In this document: positions 9,315-19,870 of the stretch, piece by piece
Position numbering within the stretch: position 1 is the first letter of the stretch
Layout: each line of letters starts with the position of its first letter
Assembly (NCBI GenBank): GCA_024220505.1
Contig: JAKZZE010000012.1
Location: 248,001 to 312,000 of the forward strand
Direction of reading: 5' to 3'
DNA from: Rhizopus arrhizus
Lineage: Eukaryota > Mucoromycota > Mucoromycetes > Mucorales > Rhizopodaceae
Length of the DNA: 64,000 nucleotides
Position numbers and translations under genes: made by a program
Notes under the pieces: model-generated
What the model was told of the DNA's origin: nothing
Databases searched by the model: none
What the model saw: the letters and a program-made list of their open reading frames with translations, nothing else

Positions 9315-10772
9315 ATGGAAAAAAATTCTCAAGGTCAGAGCGGCAATGGCACGTCCGTGCCAGCACCACTTGTCCAGTCCGCACTGCATGTCCAACCCGG
9401 ACAAGTTGTCCAACCCGGACCAATTGTTCAACCCGGACCAACTGTTCAGTCCGCACAACCTAAGGACACACCAGTTGTCCAACCCGGACCATTTGTTCAA
9501 CCCGCACCAACTGTTCAGTCCGCACTCACTATGGGCACACCAATTGAAATTCCCAGCAAGCGCACAATTGCTGACAGAACTCCACCTTACGTTCCTACGA
9601 ATGTTAAAAAGACCATCACCAAGCCTACTACCCGTAGTCAAATCCTCAAGACCAAGAACAAGAACTTGAATCCTAGCACCTCTTCTTTCAAGCTCAGTTT
9701 AGACAAGCCTGTAGACTTTTCATTTAGTCAGAATGACTCCGCACTCAAACCTTTATTTACCAGGGAAGTGAACCCTTTAGCTCTATGCGATACTCAAATA
9801 CTTGATCTTAGCTCCCAATCTGGTATTCCAGATTGGTTTATAGTATATCAAAAGCAACAACAAGACCAAACACGCTTTTTAAACCAACGTTTGAACGCTC
9901 TTGAAGAAGTCATGGCAGAAAACAAACGTTTACGCACCGACTTGGACCTGGCACAACAGCGCATTGCAGAACTTGAAGCCCAGGTATCTACCGAAGCCAT
10001 CCCCACCTTGGTACTGGATTCCAAAGTTGCTCCAGGAACAGAAGCCTCAAAGTATGCCACCCCAAGTGCCTCTTTGACTTCATCGACTGAACCACTTTCT
10101 TTCGCTGCTGTGGCAACAAAAGGTAAGGATGCACCTGCACCAAAGAGCAAGGCACCATCACGCCGTCGCAAGACTACTGCTCGTCAAATGGAAGCCATAC
10201 ACCGCCGCTTTGTCCCTGTCGCTGCTCATCATGACTATGAGTATGTGTACTTGCCAAGTCGTTACCGTGAACCTATATCCAGTCTTCGTAGCAAGCTACA
10301 TAAGCTTAAGATCAACAACGCTCGTGTACTGGATGTTCATTATCCTGACCGTCAAGTGGTTGCTCTTTTGGTACATACAGAATACACTGCTGATCTGCTC
10401 GCTGCCTTTGCCAAAGCCAAGGTCGAACCAATCCAAGGATTCAATCCTTTGAACCCTGATCTCTTGCGTGATCCCAAATATGTTGATTTATCTGGATCTG
10501 ACCGTACTGTCAAGTGTACCGAAGTTCATCAAGCTCGCCTTGTCCGTGCATTGCAGCACATCCGTGAGTCTGTTCGCCCTGCTGTTGCTCGTTCCTTCTT
10601 TGTAAAGAACTGGATCACCCTTGATCAGTACAAAGAAGTTGTGCCTACTGTTACCCGTGCTGCTAAAACCATTGGATCAACTCAAGACGCCACGATGGAA
10701 GAAATTCACAGCACTTTCAGCACTACAGAACTTGATCCTCTCGATGTTGGTGAATCGACCTCATCCCAATGA
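9315..10772 (+). CDS. LINE-A ORF1 RNA-binding/chaperone-like protein (A2)
   Basis: 485 aa, started at ATGGAAAAAAATTCT, the first in-frame ATG of the element. Residues 19-72 are a degenerate 5-aa repeat (VQPGP, VQSAL, VQPAP). Residues 73-175 are Ser/Thr/Lys-rich. Residues about 176-227 form a Leu-heptad coiled coil (FLNQRLNALEEVMAENKRL). A basic RRRKT stretch lies at 283-287, and residues about 306-372 show a beta-alpha-beta pattern like an RRM (YEYVYLP ... ARVLDVHYP ... VVALLVHTEY). This coiled coil plus RRM order is that of L1-type ORF1p, which packages element RNA. No CCHC knuckle is present. The stop overlaps ORF2 as ATGA. The RNA-binding role is inferred from the layout. Confidence 0.88.
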   Translation: MEKNSQGQSGNGTSVPAPLVQSALHVQPGQVVQPGPIVQPGPTVQSAQPKDTPVVQPGPFVQPAPTVQSALTMGTPIEIPSKRTIADRTPPYVPTNVKKTITKPTTRSQILKTKNKNLNPSTSSFKLSLDKPVDFSFSQNDSALKPLFTREVNPLALCDTQILDLSSQSGIPDWFIVYQKQQQDQTRFLNQRLNALEEVMAENKRLRTDLDLAQQRIAELEAQVSTEAIPTLVLDSKVAPGTEASKYATPSASLTSSTEPLSFAAVATKGKDAPAPKSKAPSRRRKTTARQMEAIHRRFVPVAAHHDYEYVYLPSRYREPISSLRSKLHKLKINNARVLDVHYPDRQVVALLVHTEYTADLLAAFAKAKVEPIQGFNPLNPDLLRDPKYVDLSGSDRTVKCTEVHQARLVRALQHIRESVRPAVARSFFVKNWITLDQYKEVVPTVTRAAKTIGSTQDATMEEIHSTFSTTELDPLDVGESTSSQ

Positions 10773-13700
10773 TGAGTGTCTCACCTATTGAAGATTTAAA
10801 TATGCCTATGCCCAACCAAGATACCCGTACTTGTACAAACAACAATATGCTTACTATGACCCTATGGAATGCCAATGGCTGTAATCGCTACACTGTTGAT
10901 CAAACCACCAATTCGCTCCTTACATCGTCACTCATTTTTATTACTGAAACCTGGCTATTGTCTCCACTTCGGCTTATGACTTTATGGCAACAATACCATA
11001 CCTATGGCGTACCGCTTGCGGGTCAAAGTCGAGGACAGATGGGCATCAGTCTGCTTGTCAATCCTGATTGTCCCTATCCAGTTACTCACTTTCCCTCTGA
11101 CAATCCTTATGTGCTCAGCTGTCAAGTCTCCACCTTGCTTGTTCACTGTGTCTATCTACCGCCATCGCTCTCTGACCTCGAAGCAGTGGATATACTCGAT
11201 GGGCTTCCTCACCAAACACATCCATCACAGACCAACATGATTGTGTGCGGTGACTTTAACGCTCGACACCAACACCTTCTTGGTGATTCAAGAACTACCA
11301 CTCGTGGCATCAAGTTGTTCAGCTGGATCTTGGAGAATGGAATGACATGTTGGAATACTCAACTAGCCTATGGTATCCCAACCTATTGTGCTCAAGGCCG
11401 TGTCAATACTACCACCGGTGAACACTTCAACAGTGTCATCGACTTGTTTCTCAGTTCACAGCAACTGGTGAACCCAAAGATGCTTGTACATGAAGACCTC
11501 TCTCTTGGTTCAGACCATCATCCTGTGTCATTGTCCTGTGTCCTGCCTCCACCACCGCCTCCACCTGCTCATCCTCGTCGTTTATGGAATCTGAGTAGAC
11601 TGACCGAGCCTGACTGCCTCTATGTTGACCTCTTCCGGGACCGTATCCAACCGTTTCGTGAATGCTTGACAGCATATGCATCATCTACCAACAGCACCGC
11701 ACCCGACATGGATCTCCTTGCCAACGAGTTGACTTCGATCATTCACTCTTGTCTGGATGACTCTGTTGGTCCAAAGAAGCCTCGTGGTTCTAGCAATGCC
11801 TGGTTCTGGACTGATGATCTCCAAACTCTGTTTGACCGTCGTGAACAAGCCCGTCGCAAGTGGAAAAGAACCGTTGGTATCAACAAAGTACTTCGATGGC
11901 AAGAATATGAAGTTGCTGCCCATAGGTTCAAAAGTGCCTTGTACTGTCGTCGCCGTGCTACTTGGAAGCAATTCTGCGAAACTCTGTCTTCTGGTCCGCT
12001 GTCTGACACCACTGCTACTATCAAGAGAATTAGACGCAACCGCACATTGTCTCCTTCTTATTCCCATCCGGAGGGTCCCACTGTTGCGGCTACAACCATG
12101 GCTAATCACTTGAAGCAAGTATTCTCTGGCTCGTCCTTACCATCGACTAGGTACAATGCACCACCGATCCCCTCTGGTCCTCATTGTCTTGAAGATAATC
12201 CGTGTCCAGTGGATATAGAAACGGTGCGCACTGCGCTTCTCAAACGTCTCTCACGTCGCAAGGCTCCAGGTTGTGATCACTTACGAACAGAGATGTTATT
12301 ACCGATTGCTGATGATCTGGTCCCTGTCCTGACCTTGCTCTTTCGTCTGTGCTGGATATGGTCTGCTGTCCCTGCTGCATGGTGCACTGCTCAAGTGGTC
12401 CCGATCTACAAGAAGGGTGATCCATTGCAACCAGCAAACTATCGACCGATCAGCCTGACATCGGTATTGCGAAAGCTCTTTGAACTGTGCTTGCAGACAA
12501 CTCTTGAAGACACCGCTCCATCACTCGACCCTGTCCAAGGCGGCTTCCGTCATAGTCGTAGTGCTCTGGATCAAGCGCTCTGTCTGAATGAGCTCTGTCG
12601 ACAGCATGCTATTGATCATCACGGTGAACCGCCTGTCTTGGCTTTCTTGGATATCAAGTCTGCTTATGACACCGTTGATCGAGCAATCATATGGCGTGCT
12701 CTAGAGACCTACATCTCTCCTGCTCTACTTGGACTACTCCAATGTCTGTTTGACAAAGTAAGTATAGAAGTCCTGGTTTCTGGTTTCACCTCTCCTGCCT
12801 TCTGGCCAAGAACTGGTGTGCTTCAAGGTTCAATCCTGTCACCATTCTTGTATTCCATCTATATCAACAGCCTCCCAGCTCTGCTTCGTTCTGTTCGGTT
12901 ACCAATCTCGGCAAGATACTACAGCTCAAACCCACAACGTGAATTCGATGGCCTCTGGTTGAACTGTCTCTTGTACGCTGATGACGTTGTCCTTATAGGA
13001 GCACCTGAAGTCATGCCTCGTCTTCTCAAGGCAGCTGAAGAACATTCTTTCTCCTTGGGTTACCGATGGAATCCTGCCAAGTGCGTGGTGCTCAACTCTG
13101 CTTTCTCTCTTGGTGGTCCCCAACTCAAGTTGTATGGTGATGACATTCCCATCCAATCTACCTTCAACTATCTTGGCATCCCATTTGATGATACTGGCAC
13201 CATCGCTACTGGTCTGCTGATCCAACGGAATGTTACCTCTGCTGTCTCTGCTATGCGTCGTTTCCTTTTGCCTGTCGGTATCCGCTCTCCTGGCTTCTCT
13301 CGCCTTACTGCTACTCGTCTCTATACTATCTTTATTAGACCTAGATTCGAGTATGGTTTGTGCATCTGCACCTTTTTACAAAAGCAACTGGCTCTACTGG
13401 ATCGTGCTCAAGATCAGTGTCTTCGCTTGGCATTCGGTGGTCATCCTCGTGCCTCTACCACGGTGTTCAAGCACTTGACAAGCACCCCATCAATGCATGT
13501 ACGGGCCCATACTTTGGTACTCAAGATGATCATTCGTGTCCATCACCTTCCTGATGACTGTCTGCTTGCCAAGTTGGTTCCCTTTGTCGCTGCTGCACCG
13601 ATCAAGAGCCGTTTCCGATGGCCGGCATTGCTGAGGCAAAACCCTCTATGGTCAAACCCTCAGTATACAGGTGGGTATACTTCGGTTGATGATCGCCTCG

Positions 13701-14269
13701 CGCATCTCTCTACTGATGCCCATCTCAAGCAGAGTGTGCTCGCTTACCGCACTGACCTTCTTCACCGCATCCTGGATCGTCCTGATCCACCTGTCCTTCT
13801 CTCTGCTTGTCGTCCAAGTATTGGCATTGATGCTATGTTCTTTATTCCAATGCTCCTCTCTGACCGTAGTCGCATCCTTCGATGGCGTATGGGGTGGCTC
13901 CCTGCTCGTCCTATCGACTGTAGCTGTGGTCCGATTCATGCCTCTCGTGCTCATCTCTTGTCCTGTCTCCGTGTTGCTGAAAGATTAAGCTTGCCTGCTG
14001 ACATCAAACCCAATCCTTTGGATCATGTTCTGAATATGTTGCCAAGGAAACTTCCAGCATATCCATCTCAAGCACTGTTCTCTCGTTGGTCCCTTTGGTG
14101 GCCTGTTGTCTGTCAAGTCCTCCTTGAAATCGAACAGATTTGCCTTCCCGAAGGCACATTTGTTGGGTCATCTATTGACACATCTGGCTCTCTTTTCTTG
14201 GACAAGATTCGCCCAATATCACTGTCAAGTGCAGTCGATCATTTGTTCTTTGAATCAGTACAAGATTAA
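10769..14269 (+). CDS. LINE-A ORF2 endonuclease/reverse transcriptase (A2)
   Basis: An intact 1166-aa replicase of an APE-type LINE. The N-terminal endonuclease/exonuclease/phosphatase domain (about 30-255) shows WNANG (33-37), ITETWL with the catalytic Glu at 60, CGDFNAR (161-166), a VIDLF Asp at 225 and GSDHHP (247-252). A Pro-rich linker follows. The RT spans about 520-830, with motif A FLDIKSAYD (about 625-633), motif B TGVLQGSILSP and motif C YADD (736-739). The C-terminus has a Cys/His cluster C-x-C-x8-H-x3-C (about 1051-1066) typical of LINEs. No RNase H domain is seen. It should nick target DNA and prime reverse transcription there. Confidence 0.96.
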   Translation: MMSVSPIEDLNMPMPNQDTRTCTNNNMLTMTLWNANGCNRYTVDQTTNSLLTSSLIFITETWLLSPLRLMTLWQQYHTYGVPLAGQSRGQMGISLLVNPDCPYPVTHFPSDNPYVLSCQVSTLLVHCVYLPPSLSDLEAVDILDGLPHQTHPSQTNMIVCGDFNARHQHLLGDSRTTTRGIKLFSWILENGMTCWNTQLAYGIPTYCAQGRVNTTTGEHFNSVIDLFLSSQQLVNPKMLVHEDLSLGSDHHPVSLSCVLPPPPPPPAHPRRLWNLSRLTEPDCLYVDLFRDRIQPFRECLTAYASSTNSTAPDMDLLANELTSIIHSCLDDSVGPKKPRGSSNAWFWTDDLQTLFDRREQARRKWKRTVGINKVLRWQEYEVAAHRFKSALYCRRRATWKQFCETLSSGPLSDTTATIKRIRRNRTLSPSYSHPEGPTVAATTMANHLKQVFSGSSLPSTRYNAPPIPSGPHCLEDNPCPVDIETVRTALLKRLSRRKAPGCDHLRTEMLLPIADDLVPVLTLLFRLCWIWSAVPAAWCTAQVVPIYKKGDPLQPANYRPISLTSVLRKLFELCLQTTLEDTAPSLDPVQGGFRHSRSALDQALCLNELCRQHAIDHHGEPPVLAFLDIKSAYDTVDRAIIWRALETYISPALLGLLQCLFDKVSIEVLVSGFTSPAFWPRTGVLQGSILSPFLYSIYINSLPALLRSVRLPISARYYSSNPQREFDGLWLNCLLYADDVVLIGAPEVMPRLLKAAEEHSFSLGYRWNPAKCVVLNSAFSLGGPQLKLYGDDIPIQSTFNYLGIPFDDTGTIATGLLIQRNVTSAVSAMRRFLLPVGIRSPGFSRLTATRLYTIFIRPRFEYGLCICTFLQKQLALLDRAQDQCLRLAFGGHPRASTTVFKHLTSTPSMHVRAHTLVLKMIIRVHHLPDDCLLAKLVPFVAAAPIKSRFRWPALLRQNPLWSNPQYTGGYTSVDDRLAHLSTDAHLKQSVLAYRTDLLHRILDRPDPPVLLSACRPSIGIDAMFFIPMLLSDRSRILRWRMGWLPARPIDCSCGPIHASRAHLLSCLRVAERLSLPADIKPNPLDHVLNMLPRKLPAYPSQALFSRWSLWWPVVCQVLLEIEQICLPEGTFVGSSIDTSGSLFLDKIRPISLSSAVDHLFFESVQD

Positions 14270-14465
14270 CAATTGTTAATTGCTGCCTTTATTTCTCTTT
14301 ATTTACTTTGCCTTTTCTTTTTTTCTCTAGCTATGTCTAGTTTTTTTATTTCTTAACTCTTATTACTCTTTTATCTTGTTTTATCTTTTCTAAAAGTTAT
14401 TGCACCTCATGGCGAGACACATACTGTAACGTCTCCTTGCCATTCAATAAACAAAAATCTTTTAT

Positions 14466-14479
14466 CTGTGCTAAACGGG
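14466..14479 (+). repeat. Junction 14-mer A2/A3
   Basis: CTGTGCTAAACGGG followed by the standard A 5' end CGCCTTTCTTTCGTG. Confidence 0.9.
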
Positions 14480-14707
14480 CGCCTTTCTTTCGTGTTCTTA
14501 ACCGTTACACCAATTTGCACCTGGTTAAACGTTTATCCGCACAAATATCTTTTACATCCATCTGTTAAATCGCATCCATCCATCATTAGCAAGATAGATA
14601 CAACATCCAAAACAACTTTATTACAAACTACAACCTCAATAGAAGCATATTCGTCAAGCTATATCCAAAATACGAATCGTTTGAATATTGACATTTCGAG
14701 ATCTCTG

Positions 14708-16165
14708 ATGGAAAAAAATTCTCAAGATCAGAGCGCCAATGACACGTCCGTGTCGGCACAATTCGTCCAACCCGCACCACATGTCCAGACCGGACCACAT
14801 GTCCAGACCGGACCACTTGTTCAACCCGGACCACTTGTTCAGCCCGCACACCCTAAGGACACACCAGTTGTCCAACCCGGACAACTTGTTCAAGCCGCAC
14901 CAACTGTTCAGTCCGCACACCCTATGGGCACACCCATTGAAATTCCCAGCAAGCGCACAATTGCTGATAGAACTCCACCTTACGTTCCTACGAATGTTAA
15001 AAAGACCATTAGCAAGCCTACTACCCGTAGTCAGATCCTCAAGACCAAGAACAAAAATTTGAATCCTAGCACCTCTTCTTTCAAGCTCAGTCTAGACAAG
15101 CCTGTAGACTTTTCATTTAGTCAGAATGACTCCGCAATCAAACCTTTATTTACCAGGGAAGTAAACCCTTTAGCTCTATGCGATACTCAAATACTTGATC
15201 TTAGCTCTCAATCTGGTATTCCAGATTGGTTTATAGTATATCAAAAGCAGCAACAAGATCAAACACGCTTTTTAAACCAACGTTTGAATGCTCTTGAAGA
15301 AGTCATGGCAGAAAACAAGCGTTTGCGCACCGACTTGGACCTGGCTCAACAGCGCATTGCAGAACTTGAAGCCCAGGTATCTACCGAAGCCATCCCCACC
15401 TTGGTACTGGATTCCAAAGTTGCTCAAGGAACAGAAGCCTCAAAGTATGCCACCCCAAGTGCCTCTTTGACTTCATCGACTGAACCACTTTCTTTCGCTG
15501 CTGTGGCAACAAAAGGTAAGGATGTACCCGCACCAAAGAGCAAGGCACCATCACGCCGTCGCAAGACTACTGCTCGTCAAATGGAAGCCATACACCGCCG
15601 CTTTGTCCCTGTCGCTGCTCATCATGACTATGAGTATGTGTACTTGCCAAGTCGTTACCGTGAACCTATATCCAGTCTTCGTAGCAAGCTACATAAGCTT
15701 AAGATCAACAACGCTCGTGTGCTGGATGTACAGTACCCTGACCGTCAAGTGGTTGCTCTTTTGGTGCACACAGAATACACCGCTGATCTGCTCGCTGCCT
15801 TTGCCAAAGCCAAGGTCGAACCAATCCAAGGATTCAACCCTTTGAACCCTGATCTCTTGCGTGATCCCAAGTATGCTGACTTATCTGGATCTGATCGTGC
15901 TGCCAAGTGTACCGAAGTACATCAAGCTCGCCTTGTCCGTGCTTTACAACACATCCGTGAGTCTGTCCGCCCTGCTGTTGCTCGTTCCTTCTTTGTGAAG
16001 AACTGGATCACCCTTGATCAGTACAAAGAAGTTGTACCTACCGTCACCCGTGCTGCTAGAACCACTGGATCGACCCAAGATGCCACGATGGAAGAAATCC
16101 ATAGCACATTCAGCACTACAGAACTTGATCCTCTCGATGTTGGTGAATCGACCTCATCCCAATGA
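14708..16165 (+). CDS. LINE-A ORF1 (A3)
   Basis: 485 aa from the ATG before the A7 tract. The N-terminal VQ repeat has its own unit order (VQPAPHVQTGPHVQTGPLVQ), which differs from A1 and A2, while the coiled coil and RRM-like domain are almost unchanged. The frame is open upstream through the whole 5' UTR without any in-frame ATG, so the start is chosen at MEKNSQ. The protein is identical to that of A5. Confidence 0.88.
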   Translation: MEKNSQDQSANDTSVSAQFVQPAPHVQTGPHVQTGPLVQPGPLVQPAHPKDTPVVQPGQLVQAAPTVQSAHPMGTPIEIPSKRTIADRTPPYVPTNVKKTISKPTTRSQILKTKNKNLNPSTSSFKLSLDKPVDFSFSQNDSAIKPLFTREVNPLALCDTQILDLSSQSGIPDWFIVYQKQQQDQTRFLNQRLNALEEVMAENKRLRTDLDLAQQRIAELEAQVSTEAIPTLVLDSKVAQGTEASKYATPSASLTSSTEPLSFAAVATKGKDVPAPKSKAPSRRRKTTARQMEAIHRRFVPVAAHHDYEYVYLPSRYREPISSLRSKLHKLKINNARVLDVQYPDRQVVALLVHTEYTADLLAAFAKAKVEPIQGFNPLNPDLLRDPKYADLSGSDRAAKCTEVHQARLVRALQHIRESVRPAVARSFFVKNWITLDQYKEVVPTVTRAARTTGSTQDATMEEIHSTFSTTELDPLDVGESTSSQ

Positions 16166-19100
16166 TGAGTGTCTTACCCATTGAAGCTTTAAATATGCCT
16201 ATGCCCAACCAAGATACCCGTACTTGTACAAACAACAATATGCTTACTATGACCCTGTGGAATGCCAATGGCTGTAATCGCTACACTGTTGATCAAACCA
16301 CCAATTCGCTCCTTACATCGTCACTCATTTTTATTACTGAAACCTGGTTGTTATCTCCACTCAGGCTTATGACTTCATGGCAACAATACCATACCTATGG
16401 CGTACCGCTTGAGGGTCAAAGTCGAGGACAGATGGGCATCAGTCTACTTGTCAATCCTGATTGTCCCTATCCAGTTACTCACTTTCCCTCTGACAATCCT
16501 TATGTGCTCAGCTGTCAAGTCTCTACCTTGCTTGTTCACTGTGTCTATCTGCCGCCATCGCTCTCTGACCTCGAAGCAATGGATATACTCGATGGACTTC
16601 CTCACCAAACACATCCATCACAGACCAACATGATTGTGTGCGGTGACTTTAACGCTCGACACCAACACCTTCTTGGTGATTCCAGAACTACCACTCGTGG
16701 CATCAAGTTGTTCAGCTGGATCTTGGAGAATGGAATGACATGTTGGAATACTCAACTAGCCTATGGTATCCCAACCTATTGTGCTCAAGGCCGTGTCAAT
16801 GCTACCACCGGTGAACACTTCAACAGTGTCATCGACTTGTTTCTCAGTTCACAACAACTGGTGAATCCAAAGATGCATGTGCATGAAGACCTCTCTCTTG
16901 GTTCAGACCATCATCCTGTGTCGTTGTCCTGTGCCTTGCCTCCACCACCGCTACCGCCTGCTCATCCTCGTCGATTATGGAATCTGAGTAGACTGACCGA
17001 GCCTGACTGCCTCTATGTTGACCTCTTCCGGGACCGTATCCAACCGTTTCGTGAATGCTTGACAACATATGCATCATCTACCAACAGCACAGCACCCGAT
17101 ATGGATCTCCTTGCCAACGAGTTGACTTGCATCATTCACTCTTGTCTGGATGACTCTGTTGGTCAAAAGAAGCCTCGTGGTTCTGGCAATGCCTGGTTCT
17201 GGACTGATGATCTTCAAGCTCTGTTTGACCGTCGTGAACAAGCCCGTCGCAAGTGGAAAAGAACCGTTGGTATCAACAAAGTACTTCGATGGCAAGAATA
17301 TGAAGTTGCTGCCCAGCGGTTCAAAAGTGCCTTGTACTGTCGTCGTCGTGCTACTTGGAAGCAATTCTGCGAAACTCTATCTTCTGGTCCGCTGTCTGAC
17401 ACCACTGCTACTATCAAGAGAATTAGACGCAACCGCACACTGGCTCCTTCTTACTCCCATCCGGAGGGTCCCACTGTTGCGGCTACAACCATGGCTAATC
17501 ACTTGAAGCAAGTATTCTCTGGCTCGTCCTTACCATCGACTAGGTACAATGCACCACCGATCCCCTCTGGTCCTCATTGTCTTGAAGATGATCCGTGTCC
17601 AGTGGATACAGAAACGGTGCGCACTGCGCTTCTCAAACGTCTCTCACGTCGCAAGGCTCCGGGTTGTGATCACTTACGAACAGAGATGCTATTGCCAATT
17701 GCTGATGATCTGGTTCCTGTCCTGACCTTGCTCTTTCGTCTGTGCTGGATATGGTCTGCTGTCCCTGCTGCATGGTGCACTGCTCAAGTGGTCCCAATCT
17801 ACAAGAAGGGTGATCCACTGCAACCAGCAAACTATCGACCGATCAACCTGACATCGGTATTGCGAAAGCTCTTTGAACTGTGCTTGCAGACAACTCTTGA
17901 AGACACCGCTCCACCACTCGACCCTGTCCAAGGCGGCTTCCGTCATAGTCGTAGTGCTCTGGATCAAGCGCTCTGTCTGAATGAGCTCTGTCGACAGCAT
18001 GCTATTGATCATCACGGTGAATCTCCTGTCTTGGCCTTCTTGGATATCAAGTCTGCTTATGATACCGTTGATCGAGCAATCATATGGCGTGCTCTAGAGA
18101 CCTACATCTCTCCTGCTCTACTTGGACTACTCCAATGTCTGTTTGACAAAGTAAGTATAGAAGTCTTGGTTTCTGGTTTTACCTCTCCTGCCTTCTGGCC
18201 AAGAACTGGTGTGCTTCAAGGTTCAATCCTGTCACCGTTCTTGTATTCCATCTACATCAACAGCCTCCCAGCTCTGCTTCGTTCTGTTCGGTTACCAATC
18301 TCGGCAAGATACTACAGCTCAAACCCACAGCGTGAATTCGATGGCCTCTGGTTGAACTGTCTCTTGTACGCTGATGATGTTGTCCTTCTAGGAGCACCTG
18401 AAGTCATGCCTCGTCTCCTCAAGGCAGCTGAAGAACATTCTTTCTCCTTGGGTTACCGATGGAATCCTGCCAAGTGCGTGGTGCTCAACTCTGCTTTCTC
18501 TCTTGGTGGTCCCCAACTCAAGTTGTATGGTGATGACATTCCCATCCAATCTACCTTCAACTATCTCGGCGTCCCATTTGATGATACTGGCACCATCGCT
18601 ACTGGTCTGCTGATCCAACGGAATGTTACCTCTGCTGTCTCTGCTATGCGTCGTTTCCTTTTGCCTGTCGGTATCCGCTCTCCTGGCTTCTCTCGCCTTA
18701 CTGCTACTCGTCTCTATACTATCTTTATTAGACCTAGATTCGAGTATGGTTTGTGCATCTGTACCTTTCTACAAAAGCAACTGGCTCTACTGGATCGTGC
18801 CCAAGATCAGTGTCTTCGTTTGGCATTCGGTGGTCATCCTCGTGCCTCTACCACGGTGTTCAAGCACTTGACAAGCACCCCTTCCATGCATGTACGGGCC
18901 CATACTTTGGTACTCAAGATGATCGTTCGTGTCCATCACCTTCCTGATGATTGTCTGCTTGCCAAGTTGGTTCCCTTTGTCGCTGCTGCACCGATCAAGA
19001 GCCGTTTCCGATGGCCGGCATTGCTGAGGCAAAACCCTCTATGGTTGAACCCTCAGTATACGGGTGGGTATACTTCTGTTGATGATCGCCTTGCACATCT

Positions 19101-19662
19101 TTCTACCGATGTCCATGTCAAGCAGGGTGTGCTCGCTTACCGCAATGACCTTCTGCATCGAATCTTGAATCGTCCTGATCCACCTGTCCTCCTCTCTGCT
19201 TGTCGTCCAAGTATTGGCATTGATGCGATGTTCTTCATCCCAATGCTCCTCTCTGACCGTAGTCGCATCCTTCGATGGCGTATGGGGTGGCTTCCTGCTC
19301 GTCCTATCGACTGTAGCTGTGGTCCGATTCATGCCTCTCGTGCTCATCTCTTGTCCTGTCTCCGTGTTGCTGAAAGATTGAACTTGCCTGCTGACATCAA
19401 ACCCAATCCTTTGGATCATGTTCTGAATATGTTGCCAAGGAAACTTCCAGCATATCCATCTCAAGCACTGTTCTCTCGTTGGTCCCTTTGGTGGCCTGTT
19501 GTCTGTCAAGTCCTCCTTGAAATCGAACAGATTTGCCTTCCCGAAGGCACATTTGTTGGATCGTCTATCGACACATCTGGCTCTCTTTTCTTGGACAAGA
19601 TTCGCCCACTGCCACTGTCAAGTACAGTCGATTATTTGTTCTTTGAATCAGTACAAGATTAA
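16162..19662 (+). CDS. LINE-A ORF2 endonuclease/reverse transcriptase (A3)
   Basis: An intact 1166-aa ORF2 with all endonuclease and RT motifs. Notable substitutions relative to A2 are Ser for Leu in MTSWQQ, MHVHED for MLVHED, a shortened Pro run (PPPPLPP), and Leu for Ile after YADDVVL. These are shared with A5. Coupled to ORF1 by the ATGA overlap. Confidence 0.95.
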   Translation: MMSVLPIEALNMPMPNQDTRTCTNNNMLTMTLWNANGCNRYTVDQTTNSLLTSSLIFITETWLLSPLRLMTSWQQYHTYGVPLEGQSRGQMGISLLVNPDCPYPVTHFPSDNPYVLSCQVSTLLVHCVYLPPSLSDLEAMDILDGLPHQTHPSQTNMIVCGDFNARHQHLLGDSRTTTRGIKLFSWILENGMTCWNTQLAYGIPTYCAQGRVNATTGEHFNSVIDLFLSSQQLVNPKMHVHEDLSLGSDHHPVSLSCALPPPPLPPAHPRRLWNLSRLTEPDCLYVDLFRDRIQPFRECLTTYASSTNSTAPDMDLLANELTCIIHSCLDDSVGQKKPRGSGNAWFWTDDLQALFDRREQARRKWKRTVGINKVLRWQEYEVAAQRFKSALYCRRRATWKQFCETLSSGPLSDTTATIKRIRRNRTLAPSYSHPEGPTVAATTMANHLKQVFSGSSLPSTRYNAPPIPSGPHCLEDDPCPVDTETVRTALLKRLSRRKAPGCDHLRTEMLLPIADDLVPVLTLLFRLCWIWSAVPAAWCTAQVVPIYKKGDPLQPANYRPINLTSVLRKLFELCLQTTLEDTAPPLDPVQGGFRHSRSALDQALCLNELCRQHAIDHHGESPVLAFLDIKSAYDTVDRAIIWRALETYISPALLGLLQCLFDKVSIEVLVSGFTSPAFWPRTGVLQGSILSPFLYSIYINSLPALLRSVRLPISARYYSSNPQREFDGLWLNCLLYADDVVLLGAPEVMPRLLKAAEEHSFSLGYRWNPAKCVVLNSAFSLGGPQLKLYGDDIPIQSTFNYLGVPFDDTGTIATGLLIQRNVTSAVSAMRRFLLPVGIRSPGFSRLTATRLYTIFIRPRFEYGLCICTFLQKQLALLDRAQDQCLRLAFGGHPRASTTVFKHLTSTPSMHVRAHTLVLKMIVRVHHLPDDCLLAKLVPFVAAAPIKSRFRWPALLRQNPLWLNPQYTGGYTSVDDRLAHLSTDVHVKQGVLAYRNDLLHRILNRPDPPVLLSACRPSIGIDAMFFIPMLLSDRSRILRWRMGWLPARPIDCSCGPIHASRAHLLSCLRVAERLNLPADIKPNPLDHVLNMLPRKLPAYPSQALFSRWSLWWPVVCQVLLEIEQICLPEGTFVGSSIDTSGSLFLDKIRPLPLSSTVDYLFFESVQD

Positions 19663-19870
19663 CGATGGTTAATTGCCGTCAACATCTCTCTTTGTTTACT
19701 TTGCCTTTTCTTTTTTTTCTAGCTATGTCTAGTTTTTATTTTTATTTTTTATTTCTTAACTCTTATTACTCTTTTATCTTGTTTTATTTTTTTTGTAAAA
19801 TTTATTGCACCTCATGGCGAGACACATACTGTAACGTCTCCTTGCCATTCAATAAACAAAAATCTTTTAT

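Larger units (their letters stand above)
9086..14479 (+). mobile_element. LINE-A copy A2 (full length, both ORFs intact)
   Basis: A 5394-bp element with intact ORF1 and ORF2, flanked by the 14-mer. Its 3' UTR is distinct from the neighbours (it reads ttgctgcctttatttctc where others have ttgccgtcaacatctctc). A2 is therefore a separate lineage rather than a simple tandem copy of A1. Confidence 0.95.

Noticed and set aside
14468..14707. N-terminal extension of ORF1 through the 5' UTR (also in A4, A5 and A6)
   Set aside because: It would need a GTG start inside the junction 14-mer and contains no ATG before MEKNSQ. A1 and A2 do not keep the full extension.
19039..19509. 156-codon minus-strand ORF inside LINE-A ORF2 (similar ones in most copies)
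   Set aside because: It is a shadow of the ORF2 coding strand with the same codon periodicity. It shows no domain and no promoter context.
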